From Bifidobacteriaceae bacterium (lineage in GTDB: Bacteria; Actinomycetota; Actinomycetes; Actinomycetales; WQXJ01), in the NCBI GenBank assembly GCA_031265345.1, contig JAISCU010000451.1, positions 1 to 43,781 on the forward strand: a stretch of DNA of 43,781 nucleotides. Reading direction: 5' to 3'. Below, one piece after another: positions 1-9,800 of the stretch. The notes below the pieces were generated by a model. The model searched no databases. It was not told the origin of the DNA and saw only the letters and a list, made by a program, of their open reading frames with translations. The position numbers were made by a program, and so were the translations under genes. Each line of letters opens with the position of its first letter. Within the stretch, counting starts at the first letter, position 1.

Positions 1-1
1 T

Positions 2-2500
2 GCCTGGACGCCGGATGGCCCAGGCTGGGTCGCCCAGGACCTGGCACCCCAGCAATGGGCGGCCGACCAAGAAGCGAGCCACGGCTGCTCGCTCTTCAAC
101 GAAGGCCGCGCCTGGCGGAGCGTCGCCGTTAGTCAAAGCGTTGTCCTCTTGACCATTCGCTGTCCATCACCTGAGGCGGCTGGTTCGACGGCGGCCGCAT
201 TGGTGCTTCAGGAATCGCTGGGCACGGATGGCCTGCGAGAATCGGAGAGCCAGGTGCTCGGCGCCGGTGTTGATTATGCCTACACCACCACCAATCCATC
301 TTTGGCGATTCGCGTATGGGCCCAGGGAAGCGCCGTCTATCAGCTATCGATTCGGCTTGACGGGGACCCGAGCCAGGCGCAGACAGCTGCGCCGGAGCTG
401 GGCGGAGCGGGTGGTCCGGATCTGATGCCGGACAACGAGGCCTGCTCGACGGAATTCGCTGCGGCGCAGGGGACACCGTTGGTCAACCTGGACGAGGCGC
501 TGCACCCCTCCTTGGTGGGCTGGTCGCCAGCCGGGGACGGCTGGGACGGACCGCCCGGCGTTGAACGGGTCAGGTGGGCCAACACCGCTCCCAGCTGCAG
601 CGTGTTCATGAATCGACGCTGGTGGCGGCGCTCCTCGGACGGGGCCGAGGTAGTCGTAAACATGATCCCATGTGCCACCCTGGCGGCAGCGGTCACGGCG
701 CAGGTTGCTTGGCTCGATGGGATTCCCGGTGACCCGGTACCAGACGCGGGCGTCTTCGATTCAGGTGCCGACCGGGTGATGATGCTGCGCCAAGAGGAGG
801 TGACCGGGGTGATCCGCGGCTGGATCCAAGGAACGGACCTGTACACGCTGGCGGTCTCCGCTGACAACGCGGCCGGAATTGACCTGATCGCCGAGAACGC
901 GCGGCTGGCGCAGGGCTTCGAGACATCGCTGCCGGGTCTCCCCTCCAGCACCGCCACGTTCATGCAGGGCGCATACCGCGCGATCGTCACCGATCCGATG
1001 GCCTATTACATAGTGATCTGGCTGTGCCTCAGAATGGTTTTCCACGTCGGACGGCAGCGCGGCTCGATGACCCCGGCGCGTGACAGGCCCACCGTGCCCT
1101 TCGAGGACCTGCAGCGGCGCGTGACAATAGCGCGGCGCAACCGCTTCTGGCGTTGGCTGGGACACTGGATCGGCGTGCCTTGGCTCGTCGCGTTGGTTCT
1201 GGGGCTGGCGGTCGGATTGGTGACCAAGAGCGCTTTGGACATTCCAGCGCAGGCGTGGATCCTTTGTGTAGGTGGCCTGGTCTTCCTCTTGCTGCGCCGA
1301 AGGCTTCGGCCGTCGGGCGTTGAGTCGCGACGCCACGAGCCTGGCTCGTGGAGCGGCAGAGGCGTGGCGGGCAGGTTTGTTTGGGTTGCCGCGCAGATTC
1401 TCTTCGCTCTCAGTGTGGTGTCATATCTGGCCGGGTCCTTTTTCGCGGTGGTCTTGTATGGAACACGCCCCCTCACCGCAGCCGAAGCCGGGCCCGGCTT
1501 CGTGCGGCGGCTCGTCGCCAACGCCATCGCCTTCGCCGCCAGCGCCGGACCGACTGGCCTGTTCTTTTGCCTGGCCGCCGGCACGGCTGCGTTATTCCTG
1601 CTCGAGCGACTCGGGCTGCGGCTTCGTGCCCGTTCGCTGCGCGAGGCCCAAGCCGCCAAAGAAGCTCGCGGGGTCGCGCCGTTCCTGTTCTTGCGCAGCT
1701 TCAAGGACGACGGCCTCAAGATCCGGGCCAAGCTGCGATTCGGCAGCCTTATTGGTTCGGCCAGCCTGGTTCACCGGATCAGGTTCGAAGAAGTGGTCGC
1801 GGCCCAGCTCAGCCGGACCGCGCCGGTCGTCGCGGCTTCCGAGCCGGGACGCCCTCTAGCTCCGTTGGGCGCGGCGCGGGGCGCTTTGAAGAACCTCGAC
1901 TTGAAAAAGGAGTATCTCGGGGAGCCCGAGCCGCCGGGAGACGTTGCCTTGGAACGCCTGCGGCGCCAATTCGCCGAGCGGCATGTCGACCCCCGATATG
2001 CGGTTGATCTGGGGACCGCGAAATGGAATCTTTGGAAGCTGAAGGTCGCCGACATGGCCGCTGCAGCGCGGGCTGTCGTGATCTCGGCCACGCCCGCCTC
2101 GATAGATGACGGCCTTCGATCCGAGGTTGGCATCACCGCCGCCTTGCCGCACCAACACGTCATTCTGGTGCGGGCTCCGTGGAAGAAGGGCTTCGACCAG
2201 CGCTGGGCCGGGTTTGTCTCCCGGCTCATGGAGCCTGATCTGGCCGGGTCGATCTTCACGCCGCTGACTTGGCTCCACATCCCGCCGGGGATACAAGTGC
2301 TCGCCCACAAGCCCGATGCAGGCTGGCGCGGCTTCGGCTCAGAACAGCGCATCGATTGGTCCTACGCGATGTGTCTGGAACGCGCCGTGCAGTGGCTAGA
2401 AGAACCGCCACCCGTTGAAGCCAAGGAGGGTGTTGGACAACCCTTTCCGTCTCTGTCGACGTCGAGGGAGAATTGGGCATCAAAGGTGAGGGGAGTCTGA
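2..2500 (+). CDS. Membrane protein with duplicated N-terminal domain and cytoplasmic FLRSF domain (5' end outside window)
   Basis: The reading frame is open from the window edge. There is no in-frame ATG or GTG before the TTG at 149, and recognisable protein lies upstream of that TTG, so the true start is outside; 832 residues are visible. The N-terminal half is a tandem duplication: the pattern W-[TS]-P-x-G-x-GW, then WA, then C-S-[LV]-F, W-R and a second Cys occurs twice (about 2-200 and 520-720). About five hydrophobic segments follow (roughly 990-1640). The C-terminal cytoplasmic part begins with FLRSFKDD (nt about 1682-1710) and contains a second block near 2060-2230. The same membrane plus LRSF layout recurs in the protein at 9876-6835. 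I infer a sensor or effector of a membrane-associated signalling system; the enzyme activity, if any, is unknown. It converges on the TIR-STAND gene with a 31-bp gap. Confidence 0.8.
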   Translation, partial: AWTPDGPGWVAQDLAPQQWAADQEASHGCSLFNEGRAWRSVAVSQSVVLLTIRCPSPEAAGSTAAALVLQESLGTDGLRESESQVLGAGVDYAYTTTNPSLAIRVWAQGSAVYQLSIRLDGDPSQAQTAAPELGGAGGPDLMPDNEACSTEFAAAQGTPLVNLDEALHPSLVGWSPAGDGWDGPPGVERVRWANTAPSCSVFMNRRWWRRSSDGAEVVVNMIPCATLAAAVTAQVAWLDGIPGDPVPDAGVFDSGADRVMMLRQEEVTGVIRGWIQGTDLYTLAVSADNAAGIDLIAENARLAQGFETSLPGLPSSTATFMQGAYRAIVTDPMAYYIVIWLCLRMVFHVGRQRGSMTPARDRPTVPFEDLQRRVTIARRNRFWRWLGHWIGVPWLVALVLGLAVGLVTKSALDIPAQAWILCVGGLVFLLLRRRLRPSGVESRRHEPGSWSGRGVAGRFVWVAAQILFALSVVSYLAGSFFAVVLYGTRPLTAAEAGPGFVRRLVANAIAFAASAGPTGLFFCLAAGTAALFLLERLGLRLRARSLREAQAAKEARGVAPFLFLRSFKDDGLKIRAKLRFGSLIGSASLVHRIRFEEVVAAQLSRTAPVVAASEPGRPLAPLGAARGALKNLDLKKEYLGEPEPPGDVALERLRRQFAERHVDPRYAVDLGTAKWNLWKLKVADMAAAARAVVISATPASIDDGLRSEVGITAALPHQHVILVRAPWKKGFDQRWAGFVSRLMEPDLAGSIFTPLTWLHIPPGIQVLAHKPDAGWRGFGSEQRIDWSYAMCLERAVQWLEEPPPVEAKEGVGQPFPSLSTSRENWASKVRGV

Positions 2501-2531
2501 AGGGTTGTCGTGGTCGCCCGTCTTTGGGTGC

Positions 2532-5500
2532 TTAGACGGAGCGAGCCTTCGCCCGGTCGATGATTCCTTGAGCGATTCTCAACCAATTCTCGCGGACCTG
2601 CTCGTAGGAAATGATCCACTGAGTCTCGACGCGGGGTAACGGGTAGCCAAGCTCTTCCAACCACACCTCGGTGGGAATCCAAGAGGTGGCGAACCACTTC
2701 TTGCCCGGGTCGACTGACTCGAAGGCCGCGCGAGCGTGGGCGCGGTCGCCGGTCATCAACGCGCGCAAAGCCAGCAGGTGGCTGATCTCATGGGGCGGCC
2801 CATGTCCGGCCCGCACGGTTCGACGCAACGCGGCTAGGACCGTCGCGAACTTGTCCTCCCGAACGAGGTCGAGGTAACCGAGGATCATGAGGTAGTCCTG
2901 TTCGCGTGCATGGTTGTCTAGCGCCACTGCGCGTTCGAAAGACCGGAGCGCCTCCGCCCTATCGATTCCTGCGGCTCGCGCCCGCGCGACCTGGTCACCG
3001 GCTTCAAGTTCGAAGCGGAAGCGCTTCGAGCGGGCCTTCATGCGATACGCGAGTGCAACCGCGGGGTCGCCGAACATGACCCCGTGATATCGGTCTATCA
3101 TCTGGGTGAACTGCGGCAGGTTGTCGGGTCTGTGCTCGGCCTCGTAGGCGATGGCGTCTTGAAAGTGCCGCCAAAGCCTGAGAGTGATGGCGTACTGGTG
3201 ATGATGGAAGTCCGCCATCGCGGGAAAGGAGGCGATGAGTTCTGTCACGATCTCCGCCGCCTCGTCGTACCGGCCCAGGGTTCTGAGATGGTAGACCTGC
3301 CAGCGGCCGGCGTAGGGAGCGATCTCGCTTGACCTGCGCCGCAATCCGTCGAGGGCCTCGAGGCGCTCCGCGCCATAAAGGGCGTGGGCGTGAACCAACG
3401 CGACCAGTTCGTCCGTGGCGCACCAAGGCCTTCCCTCGGCGTCGTGCGGCATCGAGGACACCAAGCCCCTGATGGTGGGTCCTTCCTGGACTCGTTGGAC
3501 AAGTCCCGAGTAGTAGATACCCCATTCGTGGCCGATTCGGATTGCGAGGACGATAGCCTCAATCTCGGCCGCGTCCGAGTCGCCCTCATGGGCTTCGTCG
3601 ACGCGACGGATCGCTTCCTCGAGGCCCCGTTGGGCGGCGGCCCGCCAGTCCGCCTCGCCCCAGAACCCGGTGCTGGCCCGGTCGAGCCGCACCAGTCGGC
3701 GGATCTCGTCATGGACCCGCCAGGGGTACAGGCTCGACGGGTTGTGCTCCACCAGGGCGAACCTGATGGCCCTTTCGACTGCCCCGTTATGCACCCCGGC
3801 CACTGCCTGCGCCAATCCCTCGTCGAAGAACGGCAGCACACAGGCTGCGCGGAAGGCATCCGCCTCGTCCGGGCGCAGCAAGTCGAGGATCCGTCCGACC
3901 ACCGCTGGCAATTCACCGTCGAGGTCGGTTAGCTCGAACGCCCGGCCGGGGGCGGCTTGCTCCAGGTTCCTGGTCAGGCCCAGGACCGCCTCGATGTGCA
4001 GGGGCAGGCCCTGCGACCGGCGCACTAGGCCCGCGATTACGGCATCGGACATGTCCCATCCCGCCGCCATGCAAGCGTCGCGGTAGATGCGCTCGGTGTC
4101 CTGGTCGCTGAGGCGCTGGAGCAGATGCTGGCGCGGGTCTTCGGTGGCGCCTGCGGCGAGGCCCGGCCAGGCGTTGGGACCCGCCCACCCTAGGTCGGTC
4201 CGCTCAGCCCGTGCCCAGTCCAGCTTGTCGCGGCCGGTAACCACGAATAGGCAATACGGCAAGTTGGCGACGAATTCGACGATGACGGGTTCGGGGGACG
4301 CGGCCCCACGCCGCTGGAGGCGCTCGAAGGCGTCCAAGAAGAACACCAACGCGGGGCGCTCGGCGACGGGCGTGAAGTAGATCTCTTGCGTGAGGATGTA
4401 TGCCACGTCAGCTGCGACCTCAGGTGCTTGCGACTCCTCGGACATCTGCTCACAGGCCTTGAGAACCTGCCGCAACGCTGGGAGCTGCGCGTCGGCTAAC
4501 CCGCCGGGCCGGGCCAACAAGCCGGACGCGGAAAGGTCGAGGACGGCATCGGACAACAGGCGGATGGCTCGAGGCGTCAATGCTGACGGGATCGCGATGC
4601 CGACGAAAGCGGCCACCTGCTGAAGGGAACCCAGGATCGAATCTGCAGTGCGATGCGTTAGGCCCACCTCGCCGGACCTGTCGGGCCGGGCCGCCTCCAG
4701 GTACGCCGCGAGTGCCAGGTCGAACGCAAGCCAGCGGGGCCGTAAGGGCGCGAGCGCGGCGCGGAGCCCGCCCAGGAGCCCCGCCACGTCGAGGTTGCCC
4801 TTCGAGTCGTGGAAGTCCCAGCGGATCGCGATGGTGCCAGGACGCGTCCAGGTGCCCCAGCCCTTGGGATGCGCGTCGCCCGTGAGCCACCGTTGGAGCT
4901 GGCACGAGAGGCCCGTCTTGCCCACACCGCCGCCGCCGTGGAAGACGAGGACGTTGGGGAAGACTCCCTCGGTTAGGGGCTCCGCTCCCCGCAACCGCGC
5001 CTCCTGACGCGCAGCCGATGCTGCCAGCGCCGCGCTCTCTGGAACCCGGTCCGCGAAGGTCTCGCCGACGGTCAGACGCCTCTGGGCGCGAGCGCGCCTG
5101 GGCATCCCAGCGGCCGATGCCGTCCGTTTGGGTTCGTTCTCCTCCTCTTCTTGACCGCGGGGCTGGGCCGGTTGGCGGCCTGCGCCCGTGTCCGGGTCTT
5201 CCGCGCCTGCGTCACGGGCCACGCCGTGGCGGTCAAAGGCCTCGCGAACTCTCGCCAGCAACTGGTCCTCACCGTGCGTGTGGAGGGCCAGGCCCTGGAG
5301 GTCCCCCGTCGCGAGTCTGATCCCGGATGGAACCACCGTGGGCTCTAGCTCCACCGCAAGGATCGGCTTGGAACAATTGTGGGCGTGGGTCACCTCCTTG
5401 CGGACGTCGTTCCGGCTCATCGACACCGGCGAGACGAACACCATGAACAGCGCGCAGTCCTCGACGCGTCCCGCCTCGTAGTCGAGCCACGGTCCGGCTG

Positions 5501-5705
5501 CCGCCATGCCGTCGCCCCGAGCGTCGTACCAGATTCGGTAGCCGTCCCGGCTGAGGCGCTCAAGCAGGCGGTAGACCTGGGCCGCGTCACTGGTGGCGCG
5601 GGCGTATGAGACGCAGGCGTAGGACTCAGCACCTGTGTAGGCGGGAAACGGTGGGAGAGGGGTATCCACGGGCTCCATCCTATTGGCCTGGCGTGCTTGG
5701 GCCAC
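2532..5705 (-). CDS. TIR domain-STAND NTPase with C-terminal helical repeats
   Basis: A protein of 1,057 residues with three parts. Residues about 25-160 form a TIR domain of the bacterial TIR_2 type (CVSYARATSD, IWYDARGDGM, VFVSPVSMSRNDVRKEV). Residues about 250-600 form a STAND/NB-ARC-like P-loop NTPase with Walker A HGGGGVGKT (G257-T264) and a Walker-B-like LVFFLDAFERL. The remainder is helical and TPR-like. Proteins of this design sense a trigger through the repeats, oligomerise on ATP and use the TIR domain to cleave NAD+ or make a nucleotide signal; this is family knowledge, not shown here. By eye the position usually holding the TIR catalytic Glu is Tyr, with Glu next to it, so activity is uncertain. 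The start is GTG 5705 or ATG 5678; neither has a strong ribosome site. It is divergent from the DUF3791 gene by 43 bp. Confidence 0.88.
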   Translation of the reverse strand: MAQARQANRMEPVDTPLPPFPAYTGAESYACVSYARATSDAAQVYRLLERLSRDGYRIWYDARGDGMAAAGPWLDYEAGRVEDCALFMVFVSPVSMSRNDVRKEVTHAHNCSKPILAVELEPTVVPSGIRLATGDLQGLALHTHGEDQLLARVREAFDRHGVARDAGAEDPDTGAGRQPAQPRGQEEEENEPKRTASAAGMPRRARAQRRLTVGETFADRVPESAALAASAARQEARLRGAEPLTEGVFPNVLVFHGGGGVGKTGLSCQLQRWLTGDAHPKGWGTWTRPGTIAIRWDFHDSKGNLDVAGLLGGLRAALAPLRPRWLAFDLALAAYLEAARPDRSGEVGLTHRTADSILGSLQQVAAFVGIAIPSALTPRAIRLLSDAVLDLSASGLLARPGGLADAQLPALRQVLKACEQMSEESQAPEVAADVAYILTQEIYFTPVAERPALVFFLDAFERLQRRGAASPEPVIVEFVANLPYCLFVVTGRDKLDWARAERTDLGWAGPNAWPGLAAGATEDPRQHLLQRLSDQDTERIYRDACMAAGWDMSDAVIAGLVRRSQGLPLHIEAVLGLTRNLEQAAPGRAFELTDLDGELPAVVGRILDLLRPDEADAFRAACVLPFFDEGLAQAVAGVHNGAVERAIRFALVEHNPSSLYPWRVHDEIRRLVRLDRASTGFWGEADWRAAAQRGLEEAIRRVDEAHEGDSDAAEIEAIVLAIRIGHEWGIYYSGLVQRVQEGPTIRGLVSSMPHDAEGRPWCATDELVALVHAHALYGAERLEALDGLRRRSSEIAPYAGRWQVYHLRTLGRYDEAAEIVTELIASFPAMADFHHHQYAITLRLWRHFQDAIAYEAEHRPDNLPQFTQMIDRYHGVMFGDPAVALAYRMKARSKRFRFELEAGDQVARARAAGIDRAEALRSFERAVALDNHAREQDYLMILGYLDLVREDKFATVLAALRRTVRAGHGPPHEISHLLALRALMTGDRAHARAAFESVDPGKKWFATSWIPTEVWLEELGYPLPRVETQWIISYEQVRENWLRIAQGIIDRAKARSV

Positions 5706-5724
5706 ACCTGTTCCGGCGTGCTCG

Positions 5725-5730
5725 TATACT
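5725..5730 (+). promoter_or_regulatory. Candidate -10 element for the DUF3791/DUF3990 module
   Basis: TATACT matches the sigma70-type -10 consensus at five of six positions and lies 18 bp upstream of the ATG at 5749, inside the 43-bp gap between divergent genes. I see no good -35 at 17 bp spacing. The leader would be very short. The call rests only on the hexamer and its location. Confidence 0.35.
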
Positions 5731-5748
5731 GGCTATTGGTGAATTCGG

Positions 5749-5964
5749 ATGGCTTCCAGGACTGTCGATGAGAACCTCATGATCGTCGCGGCGATCGAGG
5801 GCTACGCCGCGAGGCACGGTGTGAGCGGCTCAGAGGCGTTCCGCCTGTTCCAGCGCCATGACCTCTTCCGCATGATCCGAGAGGCATGGGACGTGCTTCA
5901 CACGCAGGAAATTGACGAAAGCCTCTGGTTCGCCGAGGACATACTCGCCCGAGAGGTCGGTTGA
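5749..5964 (+). CDS. DUF3791 domain protein, likely partner of the DUF3990 protein
   Basis: A small acidic protein of 71 residues resembling DUF3791 (ENLMIVAAIEGYAARHGVSG, then EAFRLFQRHDLFRMI and a closing helix). DUF3791 proteins are commonly encoded directly upstream of DUF3990 proteins, as here: the stop overlaps the TTG start of the next gene by 4 bp, which implies translational coupling. I infer a cognate partner or antitoxin; this has not been shown for this pair. The ATG at 5749 has only a weak ribosome site and sits just downstream of a TATACT hexamer. Confidence 0.75.
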   Translation: MASRTVDENLMIVAAIEGYAARHGVSGSEAFRLFQRHDLFRMIREAWDVLHTQEIDESLWFAEDILAREVG

Positions 5965-6449
5965 CGGGCGTGCGCCTTTTCCACGGCAGCCGTGATCGGT
6001 TCGATCAGGTTGACCTCGACAAATCCCGTGACCGGCGGGACTTTGGTCGAGGTTTCTACACCACGACGATTCGGAACCAGGCCGAGGCCTGGGCCAAGAG
6101 TATGCGATTGAGGGCGGGCGGAAGCCAAGGGTTCGTGTACGAGTTCTCATTCGAACCCGAGCTGGGCTTGAACCGGCTGGCCTTCCCGGAAATGAATTCC
6201 GACTGGCTCGAGATGGTGAAGGATCATCGTTCGCTCGGCGGGTTGCGGCACTCCTATGACGTTGTGTCTGGGCCGGTTGCAGACGACAGGACTTTCCGTA
6301 CCATAGCCTTGTACCTGGAGGGCGATTTGACCGTTGAGCAGGCAATCCAGCGGTTGCGCCACTTCGAACCCAACGACCAGGTATCGTTCCACACGTCGCA
6401 GGCTTTGCGCTGTTTGACGCTAGTAGAGAGGCATGAGCTTGGAAACTGA
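5961..6449 (+). CDS. DUF3990 protein, ADP-ribosyltransferase-fold candidate toxin
   Basis: 162 residues matching the DUF3990 pattern along the whole length: LFHGS near the N-terminus, DFGRGFYTTTIRNQAEAWA, a W-x-x-MVKDH block, YDVVSGPVADD, and QVSFHTSQALRCL at the end. DUF3990 falls in the ADP-ribosyltransferase superfamily by family knowledge; the His of LFHGS and the Tyr of GFYTT would be NAD+-site residues. The target is unknown. The TTG start at 5961 overlaps the previous stop and begins directly before the conserved block; GTG 5970 is an alternative. It overlaps the third gene by 17 bp, so the three genes are almost certainly one transcript. A toxin-antitoxin role is inference from context. 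Confidence 0.8.
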   Translation: MTGVRLFHGSRDRFDQVDLDKSRDRRDFGRGFYTTTIRNQAEAWAKSMRLRAGGSQGFVYEFSFEPELGLNRLAFPEMNSDWLEMVKDHRSLGGLRHSYDVVSGPVADDRTFRTIALYLEGDLTVEQAIQRLRHFEPNDQVSFHTSQALRCLTLVERHELGN

Positions 6450-6678
6450 GATCCGCTACCAGGATCAGGACGTTTCGCTGGTAGTCCTCCTCAAGGTGGA
6501 ACATGCCGTCCGGGTCATCGCCGCCAGGCGTGGCCTCGCGTTCGAGGACGCCTACGACCGGTTTCTCGCGTCCGCGACGCACCGGGCGTTGCTCGACGGG
6601 GATTCGCTCATGTGGACGGAGAGTTCGGAGTTCATCGCCGACGAGTATGACCGAGAGATCTCAGACCGAAGCGCCTGA
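6433..6678 (+). CDS. Small DUF3791-like protein
   Basis: 81 residues. It resembles the first gene of the module in layout: a helix with VVLLKVEHAVRVIAARRGL, then FEDAYDRFLASATHRALLDGD and a C-terminal helix ending in EYDREI. Its ATG follows the ribosome-like sequence GAGAGG and it overlaps the DUF3990 gene by 17 bp. Having a DUF3791-like protein on both sides of a DUF3990 gene suggests two partners for one enzyme, or a duplicated antitoxin. The similarity is by eye and moderate. Confidence 0.68.
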   Translation: MSLETEIRYQDQDVSLVVLLKVEHAVRVIAARRGLAFEDAYDRFLASATHRALLDGDSLMWTESSEFIADEYDREISDRSA

Positions 6679-6702
6679 TCTGCCGACCAGCGCATGAAAG
6701 TG

Positions 6703-6729
6703 CTGGGCTCTCGACGCTCCGAGGCCCAG
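6703..6729. terminator. Candidate hairpin terminator between convergent genes
   Basis: Inverted repeat CTGGGCTCTCG (6703-6713) and CGAGGCCCAG (6720-6729), one bulged T, six-base loop. It lies 24 bp past the end of the DUF3791-like gene and about 105 bp past the end of the oppositely oriented membrane gene. On the minus strand it is followed by CTTT; on the plus strand no T-run follows. Confidence 0.4.
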
Positions 6730-6834
6730 GCCCGACGCCCCGCACCCACGGGAAGAACGTCTCGCATGAGCCGGTTCCCTGCCAGGGCTCGAGCGCTGCG
6801 ATCGCGGCGGGAAGACCGGATGCGCGATCGGGCG

Positions 6835-9800
6835 TCAGACGTCCTGTCGCGGCCCTTCAGGTGCTCGCTTCGGATCCGCGAGCAGAGCTCGCAGCGAAGC
6901 GCGGAGCGTGAGTGGATCGAAAGCTGCGCCGAGCGGGCCAACGCAATCTTCGTACCAGTCCACCATGCCGAGCAGGAGATGTGGCGTCTCGATCAGGTCG
7001 CGGCAAAACGCCAGGGACTCTCGTTCCGCATAGTCGAACACGCGCTTGAGTTCTTCCGAGAAGGACTGTTCCTGAACGCTTGACTGATCTAGATCCACAG
7101 CTGGCCCATGCAGGACTGTCGGGTCGATGCCGGAAACGAGCAGCGCCTGGGACGCCGGGCAATCCTCGTGGGCGAGGAACCCCGCGACGATATCCTGGGG
7201 CACCATGCCACCGGCATTCCGCGCGTGCGGGATGTCCCAGGCCGAGCTCAGCACCTCCCATGCCGGCTGCGAGTACCGGGCAAATGAGAACCGGTGTGAT
7301 TCTCGTTGCGGTTGTTCCCATCGGGACGGATGCGCTCCTGACGCCGCTTCATCCAATGCGGCCCGAGCGTACCCCGAGCTGTTCAGGACCTCGCGCAACA
7401 AGTCGGCGACGTCGACACGAGTCGATCCCCGCGATTTGGCACCCTTGACGCTAGCTGCGACGGAGGATCGAGCCGATCCTGAGTAGGCGCCGGTTGCGAC
7501 GCCAGTGGGCGGCAGACCTGTCGGCGGCAGCACGGCCAAGAGGCACCGACGTACGTCAGAAGGTGCTCCGTGGCGTTGCGTGATCGGCTCCAACACGGCC
7601 TCGTCACCGCCGTCAATGATCGACAGGAGGAGGTGACCCGTTCCGACTGCGTGCTCTCCGAACGAAGCAGCGAGCCACCTTGCGGCGCGCAATACCTCCC
7701 GCGCGGCATCGGAGAAACACCCTTCGACGGCTGTCAGGTCTCCAATCAACTCAGTCAGTCCCCGAAGGTGGTCAATCAACCCGGCTTCATCCACCGGGGA
7801 GACCTCTAGCGCGTGACGCACCAGGTCGGCCGCCCCGTCCAAGTCGCCGCGTCCAACCTGCTGGTCAGCGGCCCAAGCCAGAGCAGTGGCGGCTTGGGCC
7901 ATTTCGCCCGACGCTTCGAAGTGGCGGACCGCGGTCCGGGCGAGGTCCGCAGCCGCCAAGGGTTCCGCGCCCGCTCGGGCGCGGGCCATGAGGAACTCCG
8001 CCCGTCCCTGCTCCGCCACGTCGCTCAAGGCCTCAGCGTCCGCCAATGCCTGCGCCGCGAGGCTCTCCGCTCCCTCATCTTCGTTGTCCAAGAGCAAGGA
8101 CGCCAAGTCACAAGCCGCGTCGCATTGACGACGACGGTCATGCAGTTCGCGAGCCACGTCGAGGCGGAGTTCAAGCGCTTGTCTCGCACCGATGTGATCT
8201 CCAGACTGCTGCCGTAATCGGGAGATGTTCCACAATGTCCGGAAGCGCACGTCAGTACCTTTATTCGCCTCGGTTGGGTCGATCCAGACCCACTCCAGGC
8301 CTCGGGCCAACTGCTCCAAGGTCTCTAACGCACCGGATTCGACTGTGCCGTTCTGGGCACCTTGGGCTGATTCGATCAAGCCGCTGTGGAGAAAGGCCAG
8401 CGCCTCCGGGTCGCTTGCTCCGTCCAGTTCTCGTGAGATCAGGCGCGTGAACGAGTCCACTGCCGCTGCATGATCATCGTTGCCGAGTTGTTGCCAAGCT
8501 CGCATCGACGCCACTAGCATCCGTCGTACACCGGGCGGTTGCCGTCTGGGCCGTCCGCCTTTCAACATGTCGGCGAGGGTGACCTTTGGTTGCTCGATTG
8601 GCGCGCTCGGATCATCGGCGCCAGGCGAGGCTTCCCGGACGCGGCTGATCTTCGAATTGTGCAACAGCGCCAACAAGAAGTAGGCCCGCCACTCGCGTCC
8701 CGGGGCGACGATCCAGTGGGCCACATCGGTATCGTCTATGCGCAGGCCTACCACGCAGCGCCACGGAATCTGGTTAAGCTTGTCGAATTCGGCTTGTGGC
8801 AAATCGAGAGCGTTCGTCAGGCGCTCGAGTCGCCTGGCGACTCGTGCCTCAGGCAGCGGAGGGATGATGAAAATGCACTTGGATAGAACCCCCCATTCCT
8901 TGAGATGGCTGATCTCCCAGGACAGTGCGTCTGTTGCGCCGGCGGTCAGCAGAACGACCCCCGCCCTCATGGCTGTGAGCCGGATGCCTTCGCGCCAAGT
9001 GGCATCGTCGAAATAGCTCCGGTATGCGCCGGGGCGCGGCAACCCCTCACGCGGCCGCCCAACAGTCACCATCTTGCCTCCGTGTTGAACACAGTACGAG
9101 ATGAACTCCTCGAACCCGAACTGGGGCCAGAGCCACGAGCGCAGACCGCAGTCAGCCACGGGCGTTTGGATCGTCAAGTCATCGTCCGCGAACGATCTCA
9201 GATAGAGGATGGTTTGAGATCCAGCGTTTAGGTTGAAGTCTGCGTCATCCCCGTGTTTTCGGGCTAGTCTCTCGCCAAGCCTTCGCACCTGGTAGGACGC
9301 GCCAAGCAGCGACAGCCCCGCCGCGGCGCAGATGGCGCTCATGATCCGTCCAGCTATCCATGGTGTCGCGCTGCCCAGAGCGTTCCACAGCAAGCCGCCG
9401 TTGGTGTAGATCAGGGACATCGCGAGCCAGGCCAGGCTCAGCGAGGCGCCACGAGTGGTCCAGGTCACGATGGCTTCCGCGCGGGTCGCTTCACCTCGGC
9501 CGGCGACACGCCCGCTGATCTCCAGGTAGAACCGCTCGAATCCGGGCGACAGCGCGAAGTATCCGGCGGGAAGGAGGGCCACCACGAGCGCCCAACCGGG
9601 GTGCCACCAGACCAGACCGCCTCCGACCAGGACGACAACGAATGGTCCGGAAAGATAAGAGAAGCTGATCAGTGACTTCGCAGAGGGCATCGATTCGTAA
9701 TAGGCGTCAAGGCACTCGGCCTCCACACCGGCCTCCGCCATTTCCTCGAGTGCTTCGGCGTAATACCACTGACCACTCCGGCTCCGCATGATGAGCGATT

